From assembly GCF_000422925.1 (NCBI RefSeq), contig NZ_KE383961.1, positions 64,024 through 128,023 of the forward strand: 64,000 bases of DNA. The letters are read 5' to 3'. Source of the stretch: Paludibacterium yongneupense DSM 18731. Its GTDB lineage: Bacteria > Pseudomonadota > Gammaproteobacteria > Burkholderiales > Chromobacteriaceae. The position numbers and the translations under genes were made by a program. This document shows, piece by piece, positions 28,422-38,736 of the stretch (positions within the stretch are counted from its first letter, which is position 1; each line of letters opens with the position of its first letter). The notes beneath the pieces are model-generated. The model saw nothing but the letters and a program-made list of their open reading frames with translations, ran no database searches and was not told the origin of the DNA.

Positions 28422-28466
28422 ATCGGGGCTCCGGTGGAGAAACGGCAAGCAAACGCGGAGCAACGC

Positions 28467-28736
28467 TCAACGCGGCGCTGGAAACATCAGCGGCCCCGGC
28501 GTCAACTCTCGACGCAGGCGCTCGACAGTACGCGGCCCGAAACCCGGCACCTGGCGCAACTCGTCCAGTGTCCTGAACGGGCCATGCCGCAAGCGGTACT
28601 CCACGATGGCGCGCGCCCTGGCCGGGCCTATTCCCTTGACCGACTGCAGCTCCCGCTGCGAAGCCGCATTGAGATCGACCGCCGCCAGAGTGGGCATCGA
28701 GAACAGCAGCAAGAGAAGGAAAAACAGCGCTTTCAT
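28467..28736 (-). CDS. comEA: ComEA-like DNA-binding protein
   Basis: 89 aa. Signal peptide (MKALFFLLLLLFSMPTLAA) followed by one helix-hairpin-helix domain with LNAASQRELQSVKGIGPARARAIVEYR and a second VPGFGPRTVERL hairpin. Periplasmic ComEA binds incoming DNA during natural transformation. Together with comM (46865-48355) and the type IV pilus genes it points to natural competence. It lies 40 bp after ypjD and upstream of the photolyase gene on the same strand. Confidence 0.9.
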   Translation of the reverse strand: MKALFFLLLLLFSMPTLAAVDLNAASQRELQSVKGIGPARARAIVEYRLRHGPFRTLDELRQVPGFGPRTVERLRRELTPGPLMFPAPR

Positions 28737-28776
28737 GTCGCCCCCCCGCGGCCGCCAGCCGCAGGCGCAGCCGGCG

Positions 28777-29598
28777 TCAGGGGCGATGCAGTATCAATTC
28801 GAGCACTATCTTGCTACCGATATAGGCAAGCATCAAGGCCGCGAAGCCGGCCAGCGTCCAGCGTATGGCCACCCGGCCGCGCCAGCCGCGCAGACGGCGG
28901 CCGAGCAGCAACAGGCCGAACAACAGCCACGACATCACGCCAAACACGGTCTTGTGCGTGAACATGGCCGGCTTGCCGAACAACTCTTCGGAAAAGACGG
29001 ATCCGCTGACCAGGCTGACACTCAGCAGAGAGAAACCGACGGCGATCACCTGGAACATCATTTTTTCAAGCGACAGCAACGGAGGCAGGCGCCGCACCAG
29101 CGTCGAGCCGCGCTTGTCGTGCAGCGCGCGTTCCAGCGCCAGCATCAACAAGGCGATCAGCACCGCAATCGCAAACAGGCTGTAGGCCAGCACCGACACC
29201 AGAATATGCAACACCAGCGCCGGGCTGCCTGGATCATGCAGGATGTGATCGCCGGGAAAGAACTGGGCAAAAGCCAGACTGAGCATGGCCAGCGGCATCA
29301 TGAACAGCTGCAAACCATCGAGTCGGTAGAAAAAACTGCATGTCCAGTAGATCACCAACATCAGCCACACCACCAGCGCCAGCACCCGTCCGACGCCAAC
29401 GGACAGGACCGCGCCCTGCGCGAACGGCGCCAGCACGGCCAGGGCATGCAACAGCAACAGGCCGCCGAGCAACAGGTACTCGCGGCGCAGATTGCGCGTA
29501 GAGGCCGACTCGTCCTGCCAATGCAGCAGTACATGCCTCGAAAGTACCCCATAGGCCAGAATCAGCACGAGGGTCAGCAGGGGAAGAAAACCGTTCAT
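28777..29598 (-). CDS. ypjD: CcsA/CcmC-type membrane protein YpjD
   Basis: 273 aa polytopic protein with about eight membrane helices and the cytochrome c assembly (CcsA/CcmC) pattern, including a late WLLFGLLLLGRRLRGWRGR segment. Its position divergent from ffh is the standard location of ypjD (also called corE). Its function is not well established. The family includes haem-handling proteins, and E. coli YpjD has been linked to cation export. Confidence 0.88.
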   Translation of the reverse strand: MNGFLPLLTLVLILAYGVLSRHVLLHWQDESASTRNLRREYLLLGGLLLLHALAVLAPFAQGAVLSVGVGRVLALVVWLMLVIYWTCSFFYRLDGLQLFMMPLAMLSLAFAQFFPGDHILHDPGSPALVLHILVSVLAYSLFAIAVLIALLMLALERALHDKRGSTLVRRLPPLLSLEKMMFQVIAVGFSLLSVSLVSGSVFSEELFGKPAMFTHKTVFGVMSWLLFGLLLLGRRLRGWRGRVAIRWTLAGFAALMLAYIGSKIVLELILHRP

Positions 29599-29708
29599 CG
29601 AATATTTTTGCTGTTCGTTGGCGGGCGCGCGCCCGGCGTGTCGTGTAAAATGGATAGTTTGAAAGTCTACACCAACCTGCTCATTGTTGGCAGGCAGAAG
29701 GACGGCAA

Positions 29709-31061
29709 ATGCTTGATAACCTTACCAACCGCCTGTCCGGCGTCATCAAGACGCTGCGCGGTCAGGCGCGTCTGAGCGAAACCAATATACAGGACGCGAT
29801 GCGCGAGGTGCGCATGGCATTGCTGGAAGCCGACGTGGCACTGCCTGTCGTCAAGACCTTCATCGCCCAGGTGAAGGAACGCGCACTGGGGCAGGAAGTC
29901 ATCGGCAGCCTGACTCCGGGCCAGGCACTGGTCGGCGTGGTCAACGACGAACTGACGCGGCTGATGGGGGCCCAGAACGACGCACTCAATCTGGCCGCAG
30001 TGCCGCCGGCCATCGTACTGATGGCTGGCCTGCAGGGCGCGGGCAAGACCACGACCGTCGGCAAGCTGGCCAAGCGCCTGAAAGAAACCCAGAAGAAAAA
30101 AGTTCTGGTCGTTTCCGCCGACGTATACCGCCCTGCCGCCATCGAGCAGTTGAAGCTTCTGGCGGAACAGGTCGGGGTCGAGTGGTTCCCGTCCGACGGC
30201 AGCCAGAAGCCGCTGGTGATCGCCGAAGCGGCGCTGGACTACGCGCGCCGGCACTTCTTCGACGTACTGATGGTCGATACCGCGGGTCGACTCGCCATCG
30301 ACGACGCGATGATGCAGGAGATCAAGTCGCTGCATGCCGCGCTCAATCCGGTGGAAACCCTGTTCGTGGTCGATGCCATGCAGGGGCAGGATGCGGTCAA
30401 CACGGCTCAGGCATTCAACGAGACCCTGCCGCTCACCGGCGTCGTCCTGACCAAGATGGACGGCGACTCGCGCGGCGGCGCGGCGCTTTCGGTGCGCCAC
30501 GTCACCGGCAAGCCGATCAAGTTCATCGGTACCGGCGAGAAGCTGAACGGGCTCGAGCCGTTCCATCCGGATCGCATGGCCAGCCGCATTCTCGGCATGG
30601 GCGACGTCCTGTCGCTGATCGAAGACGTACAGAAGGGCATCGATCAGGACGAAGCCGCGCGCATGGCCAAGAAGCTCAAGGCGGGCAAGGGCTTCGATCT
30701 GGAAGATTTCAAGGCGCAGATCCTGCAGATGCGCAATATGGGCGGCATGGCCAGCTTGCTGGAAAAAATGCCGGGGCAGATGGCCGAAGCCGCCAAAGGC
30801 ATAAAAGGCGATGAAGCGGAGAAAACCATGCGCCGGCTGGAGGCAATCATCAACTCGATGACGCCGCAGGAACGTCGCAAGCCCGAGATTCTCAAGGCCA
30901 GCCGCAAACGACGTATCGCCGCCGGTGCCGGCGTGACGGTGCAAGAAGTGAATAAATTGCTGACCCAGTTCGAGCAAACGCAAAAGATGATGAAACAGTT
31001 CTCCAAGGGCGGGATGATGAAAATGATGCGCGGCATGAAGGGCATGATGCCCGGCATGTGA
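29709..31061 (+). CDS. ffh: Signal recognition particle protein Ffh
   Basis: 450 aa SRP54 GTPase. N domain (1-90), G domain with GLQGAGKTTT, DTAGRL and TKMDGD motifs, and a methionine-rich M domain ending KGGMMKMMRGMKGMMPGM that binds 4.5S RNA and signal peptides. It directs nascent membrane proteins to FtsY. It stands divergent from ypjD and 63 bp upstream of purB. Confidence 0.98.
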   Translation: MLDNLTNRLSGVIKTLRGQARLSETNIQDAMREVRMALLEADVALPVVKTFIAQVKERALGQEVIGSLTPGQALVGVVNDELTRLMGAQNDALNLAAVPPAIVLMAGLQGAGKTTTVGKLAKRLKETQKKKVLVVSADVYRPAAIEQLKLLAEQVGVEWFPSDGSQKPLVIAEAALDYARRHFFDVLMVDTAGRLAIDDAMMQEIKSLHAALNPVETLFVVDAMQGQDAVNTAQAFNETLPLTGVVLTKMDGDSRGGAALSVRHVTGKPIKFIGTGEKLNGLEPFHPDRMASRILGMGDVLSLIEDVQKGIDQDEAARMAKKLKAGKGFDLEDFKAQILQMRNMGGMASLLEKMPGQMAEAAKGIKGDEAEKTMRRLEAIINSMTPQERRKPEILKASRKRRIAAGAGVTVQEVNKLLTQFEQTQKMMKQFSKGGMMKMMRGMKGMMPGM

Positions 31062-32495
<1,434 letters not shown>

Positions 32496-32523
32496 GCCGA
32501 ACAAGCGGCTCGCGCCAGGGACG

Positions 32524-32557
32524 AAAAGCCCGGTTTCATTGCGAAACCGGGCTTTTT
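32524..32557. terminator. Bidirectional terminator between purB and the GH130 gene
   Basis: Perfect 14-bp arms AAAAGCCCGGTTTC (32524-32537) and GAAACCGGGCTTTT (32543-32556) with a five-base loop. T-runs are present on both strands, so it can end purB from the left and the GH130-type gene from the right. Confidence 0.92.
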
Positions 32558-32572
32558 CACACCTACGGCCTT

Positions 32573-33874
32573 TCAGCCGTAGAGATGATGCAACAACGCG
32601 TCGATCTTGATGGTCGCGAAGTGACAGAAAGTATCCGAAACGGCGTAAGGCAGAACGATCATGTCGCGGTGCCGCATCGCGCCGCAGGTATAGACCACAT
32701 TCGGAACGTAGCCCTCCCGCAGCGAGGGCTCGGGCCGCACCAGCGGCTCATGCGAACGCGCAATCACCTTGGACGGATCGTGCTTGTCGAGCAGCACGGC
32801 ACCGATCGAGTATTTGCGCACCGGCCCCACGCCATGAGTGAACAGCAGCCAGCCTTCGTGCAGCTCGATGGGCGAACCGCAGTTGCCGATTTGCACGAAC
32901 TCCCAGGGAAACTCCGGCCGCATGATCGCCTGCCCATCCTCCCATACATGCAGATCGTCCGAATACAACAGGTAGAGATTCTCGTTATCCTGGCGGCCTA
33001 TCATCGCGTAATGGCCATCGATCTTGCGCGGGAAAAGCGCCATTCCCTTGTTCTGTGCGGCGCGGCCACTCAGCGGCCGCATATGGAAAGAGACAAAATC
33101 CCGGGTTTCGATCAATTCGGATCGAATCGCCTTGCCGCTGTAAGCGGTATAGGTCGCATAGTAGGTCGTCTCGCCCTCGCCGTCCTCGAAAGCGACGAAA
33201 CGCGCATCCTCGATCCCGTTCGACTGCGCCGCCGTCACCGGAAACAGGACGCGCTCGCTGATCGCCTCTTCCGGCCGGAACATCACATCGACTTCCTCCC
33301 CCAGGGGGTCGGCCACCCGCTTGCTCACATAGGGGATGGAGGCCAGCCGCGGCGTAGGCTCGATCGAGATGTCGCCCGCGGCCGAAACGGTGCCGGATCG
33401 AAAGGTCAGAGATGAGACATGCCCCTCCCCGACCGCACGCAGGCTCAGCACAAAGCGCAGCCCCCCCTCCCCCACCCCGGACTGATCGGGGTCGGGAACG
33501 ATGCTCGGATTGAACAGCGCCGCAGCTTCAAACGAGTATTCGTGCAGGAAATACGCACCGATCAGTTGACGCTGTACCGAAGTAAAGACGGTGTGTGCGG
33601 TGAAGGTATCCTCCATCTCGTGCGCGCGCGCCTCGAATGTTTCCAGTAAATTGCGATGCCGCCCCTGAAAATTCTCGAGCACCTCGGCCAATTGCCGCTC
33701 GGCAGCGTCGGCGGCAAGTGCCAATACATGCTCGACAATATGGTTGGCACGGTTGATATCGGTGGCCTGCAACTCCCTGGGTTCCGGTGCCAATTTGAAG
33801 GAACGCACGATGACCCGCGCCGGATCGGGACGCAGGGACAAGGGCTGGTGCTGCAACAGAGGATGTTTTGACAC
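32573..33874 (-). CDS. Glycoside hydrolase family 130-type enzyme (probable mannoside phosphorylase)
   Basis: 433 aa with a GTG start (33874) preceded by GGGAGG at five bases. An N-terminal helical extension of about 110 residues is followed by a five-bladed beta-propeller with GH130 features: FNPSIV, GIEDARFV (catalytic Asp region), YTAYSGK, MALFPRKIDGHY and GVGPVRKYSIGA. Known GH130 enzymes phosphorolyse beta-mannosides, or hydrolyse them in some subfamilies. Activity here is inferred from the family. It lies 30 bp after a GT4 fusion gene and is probably co-transcribed with it. Confidence 0.82.
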   Translation of the reverse strand: MSKHPLLQHQPLSLRPDPARVIVRSFKLAPEPRELQATDINRANHIVEHVLALAADAAERQLAEVLENFQGRHRNLLETFEARAHEMEDTFTAHTVFTSVQRQLIGAYFLHEYSFEAAALFNPSIVPDPDQSGVGEGGLRFVLSLRAVGEGHVSSLTFRSGTVSAAGDISIEPTPRLASIPYVSKRVADPLGEEVDVMFRPEEAISERVLFPVTAAQSNGIEDARFVAFEDGEGETTYYATYTAYSGKAIRSELIETRDFVSFHMRPLSGRAAQNKGMALFPRKIDGHYAMIGRQDNENLYLLYSDDLHVWEDGQAIMRPEFPWEFVQIGNCGSPIELHEGWLLFTHGVGPVRKYSIGAVLLDKHDPSKVIARSHEPLVRPEPSLREGYVPNVVYTCGAMRHRDMIVLPYAVSDTFCHFATIKIDALLHHLYG

Positions 33875-33904
33875 GATGGCCTCCCGGCTCTGGACGCAGG
33901 ACGA

Positions 33905-36367
33905 TTAACGCAAAGACTGGCGCCGGCGCACGGGACGCGAGGCCATGCGCATTTCCAGCAAGGCGAGCAGATAGGAAACGACCGACTCGCCGCCGCGATT
34001 TTCGTTCGGCCGATCGGCATGCAAACCGTCGCGACAACTACCGTTGTCAAGATCGACCAGAGGCACGGCCAGATCGTTGCCGCCGAGGAACCAGGCAAAG
34101 GCCTGCCCGGCCGCCACCGTCCAGTCGCTGTGATGCCTAGCGCGCTTGGCGGCCAGGCAGGCCGATATCGTCGCAGCGGCTTCCAGCGGCTGTTGATCGA
34201 AGGGCTTGGGCAGCATCCTCTTGTCGCCGAAAGTGTCCGAGCCGACCGGACGAAAGAAACCGGCGCTGGCGGTCTGCATTTTTATCAGCCAGCTCAAGGT
34301 GCGCAGACCGGCATCCACATACGCGGGGTGGGAAAGGCGCAAACCGGTGGCAATCAGCGCTTGCGGCAAGCGGGCATTGTCATATGACAGCCCGTCCTCG
34401 AACCACACCCAATCCGGCATCTCGGCAAAGGCCAGCAGGGCGAGCAGCCGGTCGGCCAGCAGACGCTGCATGCCTTGCGCCGCCGCATCGGCCGGAGCCG
34501 TCGCGCAGTATGCGTCCAGGCCAAGCAATGTCAGCGCCCAGGCGCGCGGCGAGGTGAACCCTTCCACCGGTGGCAACGCTTCACGCATCAACGCCGCCGC
34601 CCAACGGCGACGGGATGCGCTGACATCGTCGCGCGCGCACACGCCCAGCGCCCACAGGGTACGGCCATGGCTGTCTTCCGAGCCACGATCCTCCAGCCAG
34701 CGCCGATCGAAACCCATGAAATTACGAAAACGGCGCGTATCCGGATTCCAGGCATGCTGGACAAAGGCGGCCAGCCGCGCGACCAGAACGTCCGGCAGCG
34801 GCGTGGCCCCGGCCTGATTCAAGGCGCACGCCACCAGCAGGGCGCGGGCATTGTCATCGACGCAATAGCCATGGCTGCGATCCGGAACCGAGTGGATCGC
34901 ATGCTGAAAAAGACCGGTGTCGTCGCACATCGACAAAAAATAGCCGAGTTCGACTTCGGGGAGCACGCCCGCGTCAACCGGCGCCGACTCGCCTGTCCGG
35001 AGAACGGCCGCCCGATGCTCGCGCCCCACCTGCTCGAAAACGGCAAGATACTGCTGTGCCGTACGCTCCCAGGTCATGCAGCGGCTGCTGGCATACGCGC
35101 GCAAGCGCATGGCCAAGCGGCGCGGCTCGTCGCTCAGCAGGCGTCCGATTGCCGTACCGATGGCGGCGACGTCGCCAAAAGGAACGAGAACACCGTGCCC
35201 GTCCGCCAACAGCTCCTGCGCATGCCAATACGGCGTGGACACCACGGCCTTGCCCGAACCGAAGCTATACGCCAGCGTGCCTGATGTCATCTGCGCCTCG
35301 GTCAGATAGGGCGTCACATAGAGATCGCACATGGCGATGAAATCGAGCAAGGTCGGCTGATCGACGAAGCGGTCGAGGAACACGACATGGTCTTCGACAC
35401 CCAGTTCGCTAGCGCGCGCCTGAAGGGACGCACGATAGGATTCGCCCTGCTCCAGCAACAGATTGGGGTGGGTCGCCCCCAGAACCACGTACACGGCATC
35501 GGGACAACCGGCGACAATGACCGGCATCGCTTCGATCATGACTTCGATACCCTTGTTCGGGGAAAGCAGGCCAAAAGTCAGAATGACGGTTCTTCCGCCA
35601 TAGCCTAGCTTCGCTTTTGCACGGTCGGGCTCGATAAAGGCAACGTCGGGAATGCCATGCGCGATCACCTGAATTTTCGCATCGGGCACCGCGTAGACCG
35701 AACGCAGCAGATGCCGTCCCTTTTCCGCCATCACCACGATGCGCGCCGAAGCGGCAATGAGGCGGTCCATGACGGAACGCTGAATCGGGGTCGGGTCGGC
35801 CAGCACCGTATGCAGGGTGCTCACGATCGGCATTTCGAGCCGCTCCATCAAGGCCAGGATATATTCGCCGGCCGCACCACCGAAGATCCCGAATTCATGC
35901 TGCAGCGACACGACATCCAGCCCCGCTTCGTTCAGATGCTCGGCGGCCACGATATAGTCCGCCAGGCAATCGTCGTTGATCTCCAGACGGACCGTCTCCG
36001 GGTAGTCGTAGTGATGGGCATGGTCGGTCATGGCAATGATCTGCGTATCGAGCCCCGGCCGCGATTGTGCCAGCGCCAGCTGCAGATCCGATGTAAAAGT
36101 CGCGATGCCACAATGGCGTGGCAGGGAATTGCCAATCACGCCGATGCGGGACAGTTCGGCGCCAGCGCCAGAGACCGTCGCTGCCGCGCGCAAGGAGCGC
36201 GGGAATGTCGTCCCCGAACGCGGCGATCGGTAGCAGACAATGGAAAAGGGCTCGTGCCCTGGCGCGAGCGCGCCGACAGTGGCGGGAAGCAGGGTGCCGG
36301 GCGCATGCGCGCTGATGTGTCGGGCAGATCCGATATCGCGATGACTACGTTGCGGCCTTTTGACCAT
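33905..36367 (-). CDS. GT4 glycosyltransferase fused to an (alpha/alpha)6-type glycosidase-like domain
   Basis: 820 aa. After a low-complexity N-terminus (about 1-80), a GT-B fold GT4 domain (about 85-450) shows RIGVIGNSLPRHCGIATFT, HGIPDVAF, TFGLLSPNKGIEVMIEA and the nucleotide-sugar Glu region SGTLAYSFGSGKAVVSTPYW. The C-terminal half (about 470-805) is predicted to be helical, with the motif GYCVDDNARALL and repeated Trp/Tyr-rich helices as in barrel glycosidases. AGGAG at six bases supports the ATG at 36367. The pairing with a GH130 gene suggests turnover of a mannose-type glycan. The substrate is unknown. Confidence 0.78.
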   Translation of the reverse strand: MVKRPQRSHRDIGSARHISAHAPGTLLPATVGALAPGHEPFSIVCYRSPRSGTTFPRSLRAAATVSGAGAELSRIGVIGNSLPRHCGIATFTSDLQLALAQSRPGLDTQIIAMTDHAHHYDYPETVRLEINDDCLADYIVAAEHLNEAGLDVVSLQHEFGIFGGAAGEYILALMERLEMPIVSTLHTVLADPTPIQRSVMDRLIAASARIVVMAEKGRHLLRSVYAVPDAKIQVIAHGIPDVAFIEPDRAKAKLGYGGRTVILTFGLLSPNKGIEVMIEAMPVIVAGCPDAVYVVLGATHPNLLLEQGESYRASLQARASELGVEDHVVFLDRFVDQPTLLDFIAMCDLYVTPYLTEAQMTSGTLAYSFGSGKAVVSTPYWHAQELLADGHGVLVPFGDVAAIGTAIGRLLSDEPRRLAMRLRAYASSRCMTWERTAQQYLAVFEQVGREHRAAVLRTGESAPVDAGVLPEVELGYFLSMCDDTGLFQHAIHSVPDRSHGYCVDDNARALLVACALNQAGATPLPDVLVARLAAFVQHAWNPDTRRFRNFMGFDRRWLEDRGSEDSHGRTLWALGVCARDDVSASRRRWAAALMREALPPVEGFTSPRAWALTLLGLDAYCATAPADAAAQGMQRLLADRLLALLAFAEMPDWVWFEDGLSYDNARLPQALIATGLRLSHPAYVDAGLRTLSWLIKMQTASAGFFRPVGSDTFGDKRMLPKPFDQQPLEAAATISACLAAKRARHHSDWTVAAGQAFAWFLGGNDLAVPLVDLDNGSCRDGLHADRPNENRGGESVVSYLLALLEMRMASRPVRRRQSLR

Positions 36368-36890
36368 AGTGGACTCCTGTGCTCGATGCGTACGGTCTGA
36401 AGAGAGCCGATCTTTATGAGTTCGAGCATGAGGGTGCGGAGCCATAAAGCGCGGTGGTGTCGCGCCGGTTGAGGCGCGCTTGACACGAAGGAAGGTATTG
36501 CCCGGTGCGGCGGTTGAACACGCGGCAACGCGTCAGGACGGAAAGGGCGGCGATTGGAGGCGGGAGAACGCACCCTTCCGGCGCGATCCGCATTCAATAG
36601 ACATATAACTACACTGCCAATATGCGGCCAAACCATTGAAAATACAAGGGGAACGACGAGGAACAAGAGCGGAAGGAGGGCATGGCGCCTGCGATTTCGG
36701 CCAGGCTCAGGCAGCTGATTCATTCATTCGCACCGACCTCTTCATCCCTTATTCCGATGGACGAGGCCGGCGCTTATGCGACACGGTCCAGCCACCATTG
36801 GTTCAACTGGCGTGAGTCGATGTCATTCGTTCAGTATGGACGGCCGAACAGAACGAGAAGATAGCCCCCCAGGATAGGGGCGCGGATATG
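36368..36890. other. Gene-poor leader region upstream of the GT4 fusion gene
   Basis: About 520 bp between the GT4 fusion gene and the tRNA terminator. Short reading frames exist on both strands but none has a ribosome binding site plus protein-like composition. An AT-richer patch at about 36590-36620 could hold the promoter of the GT4/GH130 pair. No clear -35/-10 pair or repeat was recognised. Confidence 0.4.
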
Positions 36891-36926
36891 AAAAAAGCCC
36901 GATTTCGTGATGAAATCAGGCTTTTT
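36891..36926 (-). terminator. Terminator of the initiator tRNA gene
   Basis: Stem AAAAAGCC-C-GATTTC / GAAATC-A-GGCTTTTT (36892-36906 and 36912-36926, one C-A mismatch) with a five-base loop. On the minus strand a T6 run follows. It lies just beyond the 3' end of the tRNA. Confidence 0.85.
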
Positions 36927-36937
36927 AACGAATGCGC

Positions 36938-37014
<77 letters not shown>

Positions 37015-37030
37015 TCCGTTAGAGAGGCTC

Positions 37031-37059
37031 ATAATATAGCCCGACAAAGGGTTCGTCAA
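37031..37059 (-). promoter_or_regulatory. Promoter of the initiator tRNA gene
   Basis: On the minus strand TTGACG (37054-37059) and TATTAT (37031-37036) are 17 bp apart, both matching consensus at five of six bases. The -10 lies 17 bp before the tRNA 5' end, so transcription starts about ten bases upstream of the mature tRNA. Confidence 0.75.
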
Positions 37060-37084
37060 GGTTTTTTTCAGGCAGGGGCCAAAT

Positions 37085-37696
37085 TCAGTGTATTTCCTTG
37101 CGCGCCTTGGCCACCACTTCGTTCAGCACCTCGAGCAGGCGTGCCGGTTCGGCCGGCTGCAAGACATACTTTCCGGCAACGATGATGGTCGGCGTACCCT
37201 GGATGTTATAGCTGCGCGTCATCTGCGCGGCACGCGCCACCTCGGCATTCACGGCAAAGGACTTGTACACCTGCATGAAGGATGCCACGTTCACGCCTTT
37301 CTGGCTCTTCAGCCAGTTGGCCAGCGTCGCTTCGTCGCCAAGGTTCACGTGTTGATCCATCACGGCCACAAAGGCGGGATGGTTGAGCCTGGCGGCCAGA
37401 TGCATCGCATTCATCGCGGCAAAGAACCGGGCCAACCCTTCCATCGGCTGCTGCCAGATGATCTGCACGCGCTTGAAATCGACATCGGCCGGCTTGCGCT
37501 CAGCCCAGGCGGTCATGCCTTCATCCAGGTGATAGCAATGGATGCAGGTATAAGAAAAGAACTCGATCACCTCGACTCTTTTCGGATTGGCCACCGGCTG
37601 GGCCGGATTCATCAGCGTGTAATCCTTGCCCTGCACGATCGCGGCATTGGCGAACCCGCTCAGCAGCATCAAAACAGCTAGCAACCACTTTTTCAT
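37085..37696 (-). CDS. dsbA: Thiol:disulfide interchange protein DsbA
   Basis: 203 aa periplasmic oxidase that introduces disulphides into exported proteins. Signal peptide MKKWLLAVLMLLSGFANA, then a thioredoxin fold with an inserted helical domain. The active site is CIHC at 51-54 (EFFSYTCIHCYH), where most DsbA proteins have CPHC. The cis-proline loop is GTPT in NIQGTPTIIVAGKY. It lies 14 bp after a SPOR-domain gene on the same strand. DsbA is needed for folding many secreted enzymes and pilus components. Confidence 0.92.
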   Translation of the reverse strand: MKKWLLAVLMLLSGFANAAIVQGKDYTLMNPAQPVANPKRVEVIEFFSYTCIHCYHLDEGMTAWAERKPADVDFKRVQIIWQQPMEGLARFFAAMNAMHLAARLNHPAFVAVMDQHVNLGDEATLANWLKSQKGVNVASFMQVYKSFAVNAEVARAAQMTRSYNIQGTPTIIVAGKYVLQPAEPARLLEVLNEVVAKARKEIH

Positions 37697-37710
37697 CAGC
37701 TTCTTCCTGT

Positions 37711-38481
37711 TCAGTTATCGATCTTGACGACGACGGCGTTGATGCCGTTCTGTCGCAGCTGGAGGCGCAGGCGATCGACATCTTCCTGCCGCAGCAGCGG
37801 CCCGACGCGAACGCGGTGAACCATGCCCTTGCCCTGGATGGTGAGCGACTGGATCTTGGCTTCGATGCCGAGCAGAGCCAGCTTCGCTTTCAGATTATCG
37901 GCATCGTCCTGATTCTGGAAGGCCCCCAGCTGCAACCACGCTTTTTTGGACACGCTGGCGGCAGAAGGTTCAGCCTGATTAGAACTATCTGTCGAGGGCA
38001 CCGGATCGACCTGCCCAGGCAGTATCTTGTAGAAATCGAAACGCTGGCCATTTTTCCCGTCGACGGGCTTGCCCGCATGCGGCGCTGGCTGCCGACCGGG
38101 CTGCGACGCTGCCTGCGGCGCCGGCGCAGACACAGCCGCCGACGGCGGCGTGGCGGCATCGGCGGCGGGAGCCGCGGGAGCGGGGGCCGCCGGGGGAACG
38201 GCTTCGGCACGGGGAGCGCTGGCGATGCTGGTTCCCGGCGCAAGCATTTCGGTCGGCGACTCAGAGGCGGACGCGCTCGGCTTGCGTGCGGTTTTTTCCA
38301 TATTGGTGAAAGGCGTCGACGATTTACTGAGGTACATCACCACCCCGACAACGACGGCCACCCCGACGATCAGGCCAATCACCAACCCGGCCAGCATTCC
38401 GCCTCCACTGCTGCGACTGGAGCCGCCCGAGCGCGGACGCGACGAGGAGCGGGAAGAGTTTTTCAAATCGCGATTACCCAT
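37711..38481 (-). CDS. SPOR domain-containing (FtsN-like) cell division protein
   Basis: 256 aa. A Ser/Arg-rich cytoplasmic N-terminus, one membrane helix (about 27-48, LAGLVIGLIVGVAVVVGVVMYL), a long Ala/Pro-rich periplasmic linker and a C-terminal SPOR domain (about 178-256) with WLQLGAFQNQDDADNLKAKL. SPOR domains bind denuded septal glycan. This architecture is that of FtsN-like proteins, which commonly precede dsbA in betaproteobacteria. The ATG at 38481 is chosen over a GTG at 38487. Confidence 0.88.
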   Translation of the reverse strand: MGNRDLKNSSRSSSRPRSGGSSRSSGGGMLAGLVIGLIVGVAVVVGVVMYLSKSSTPFTNMEKTARKPSASASESPTEMLAPGTSIASAPRAEAVPPAAPAPAAPAADAATPPSAAVSAPAPQAASQPGRQPAPHAGKPVDGKNGQRFDFYKILPGQVDPVPSTDSSNQAEPSAASVSKKAWLQLGAFQNQDDADNLKAKLALLGIEAKIQSLTIQGKGMVHRVRVGPLLRQEDVDRLRLQLRQNGINAVVVKIDN

Positions 38482-38736
38482 CTGCACTTACCATTTTGTT
38501 TCAAGCGTTTATTATCCACAGGAAGCGACACCCAGACCATCCCCCCGCACTGCCCGCCCGACCGCGAAGCAGGCGGGTTCACGCCGCCGCTGCGCCACGG
38601 TGGGCCATGATTCTACCAGATAGCGCCCACCATACCCGAATAGACCGGCTTATGCCGGCAAGCCTGTTTGAATTCCACGACAATTGCCTCTATCATCTGC
38701 ATTTCAAGGTCATTCAGACCGATATGGCGACGCCCC

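Noticed and set aside
36136..36880. Short frames in the leader of the GT4 fusion gene, including a 60-codon plus-strand frame at 36682-36864
   Set aside because: No ribosome binding site, no protein-like hydrophobic pattern, and no operon context.
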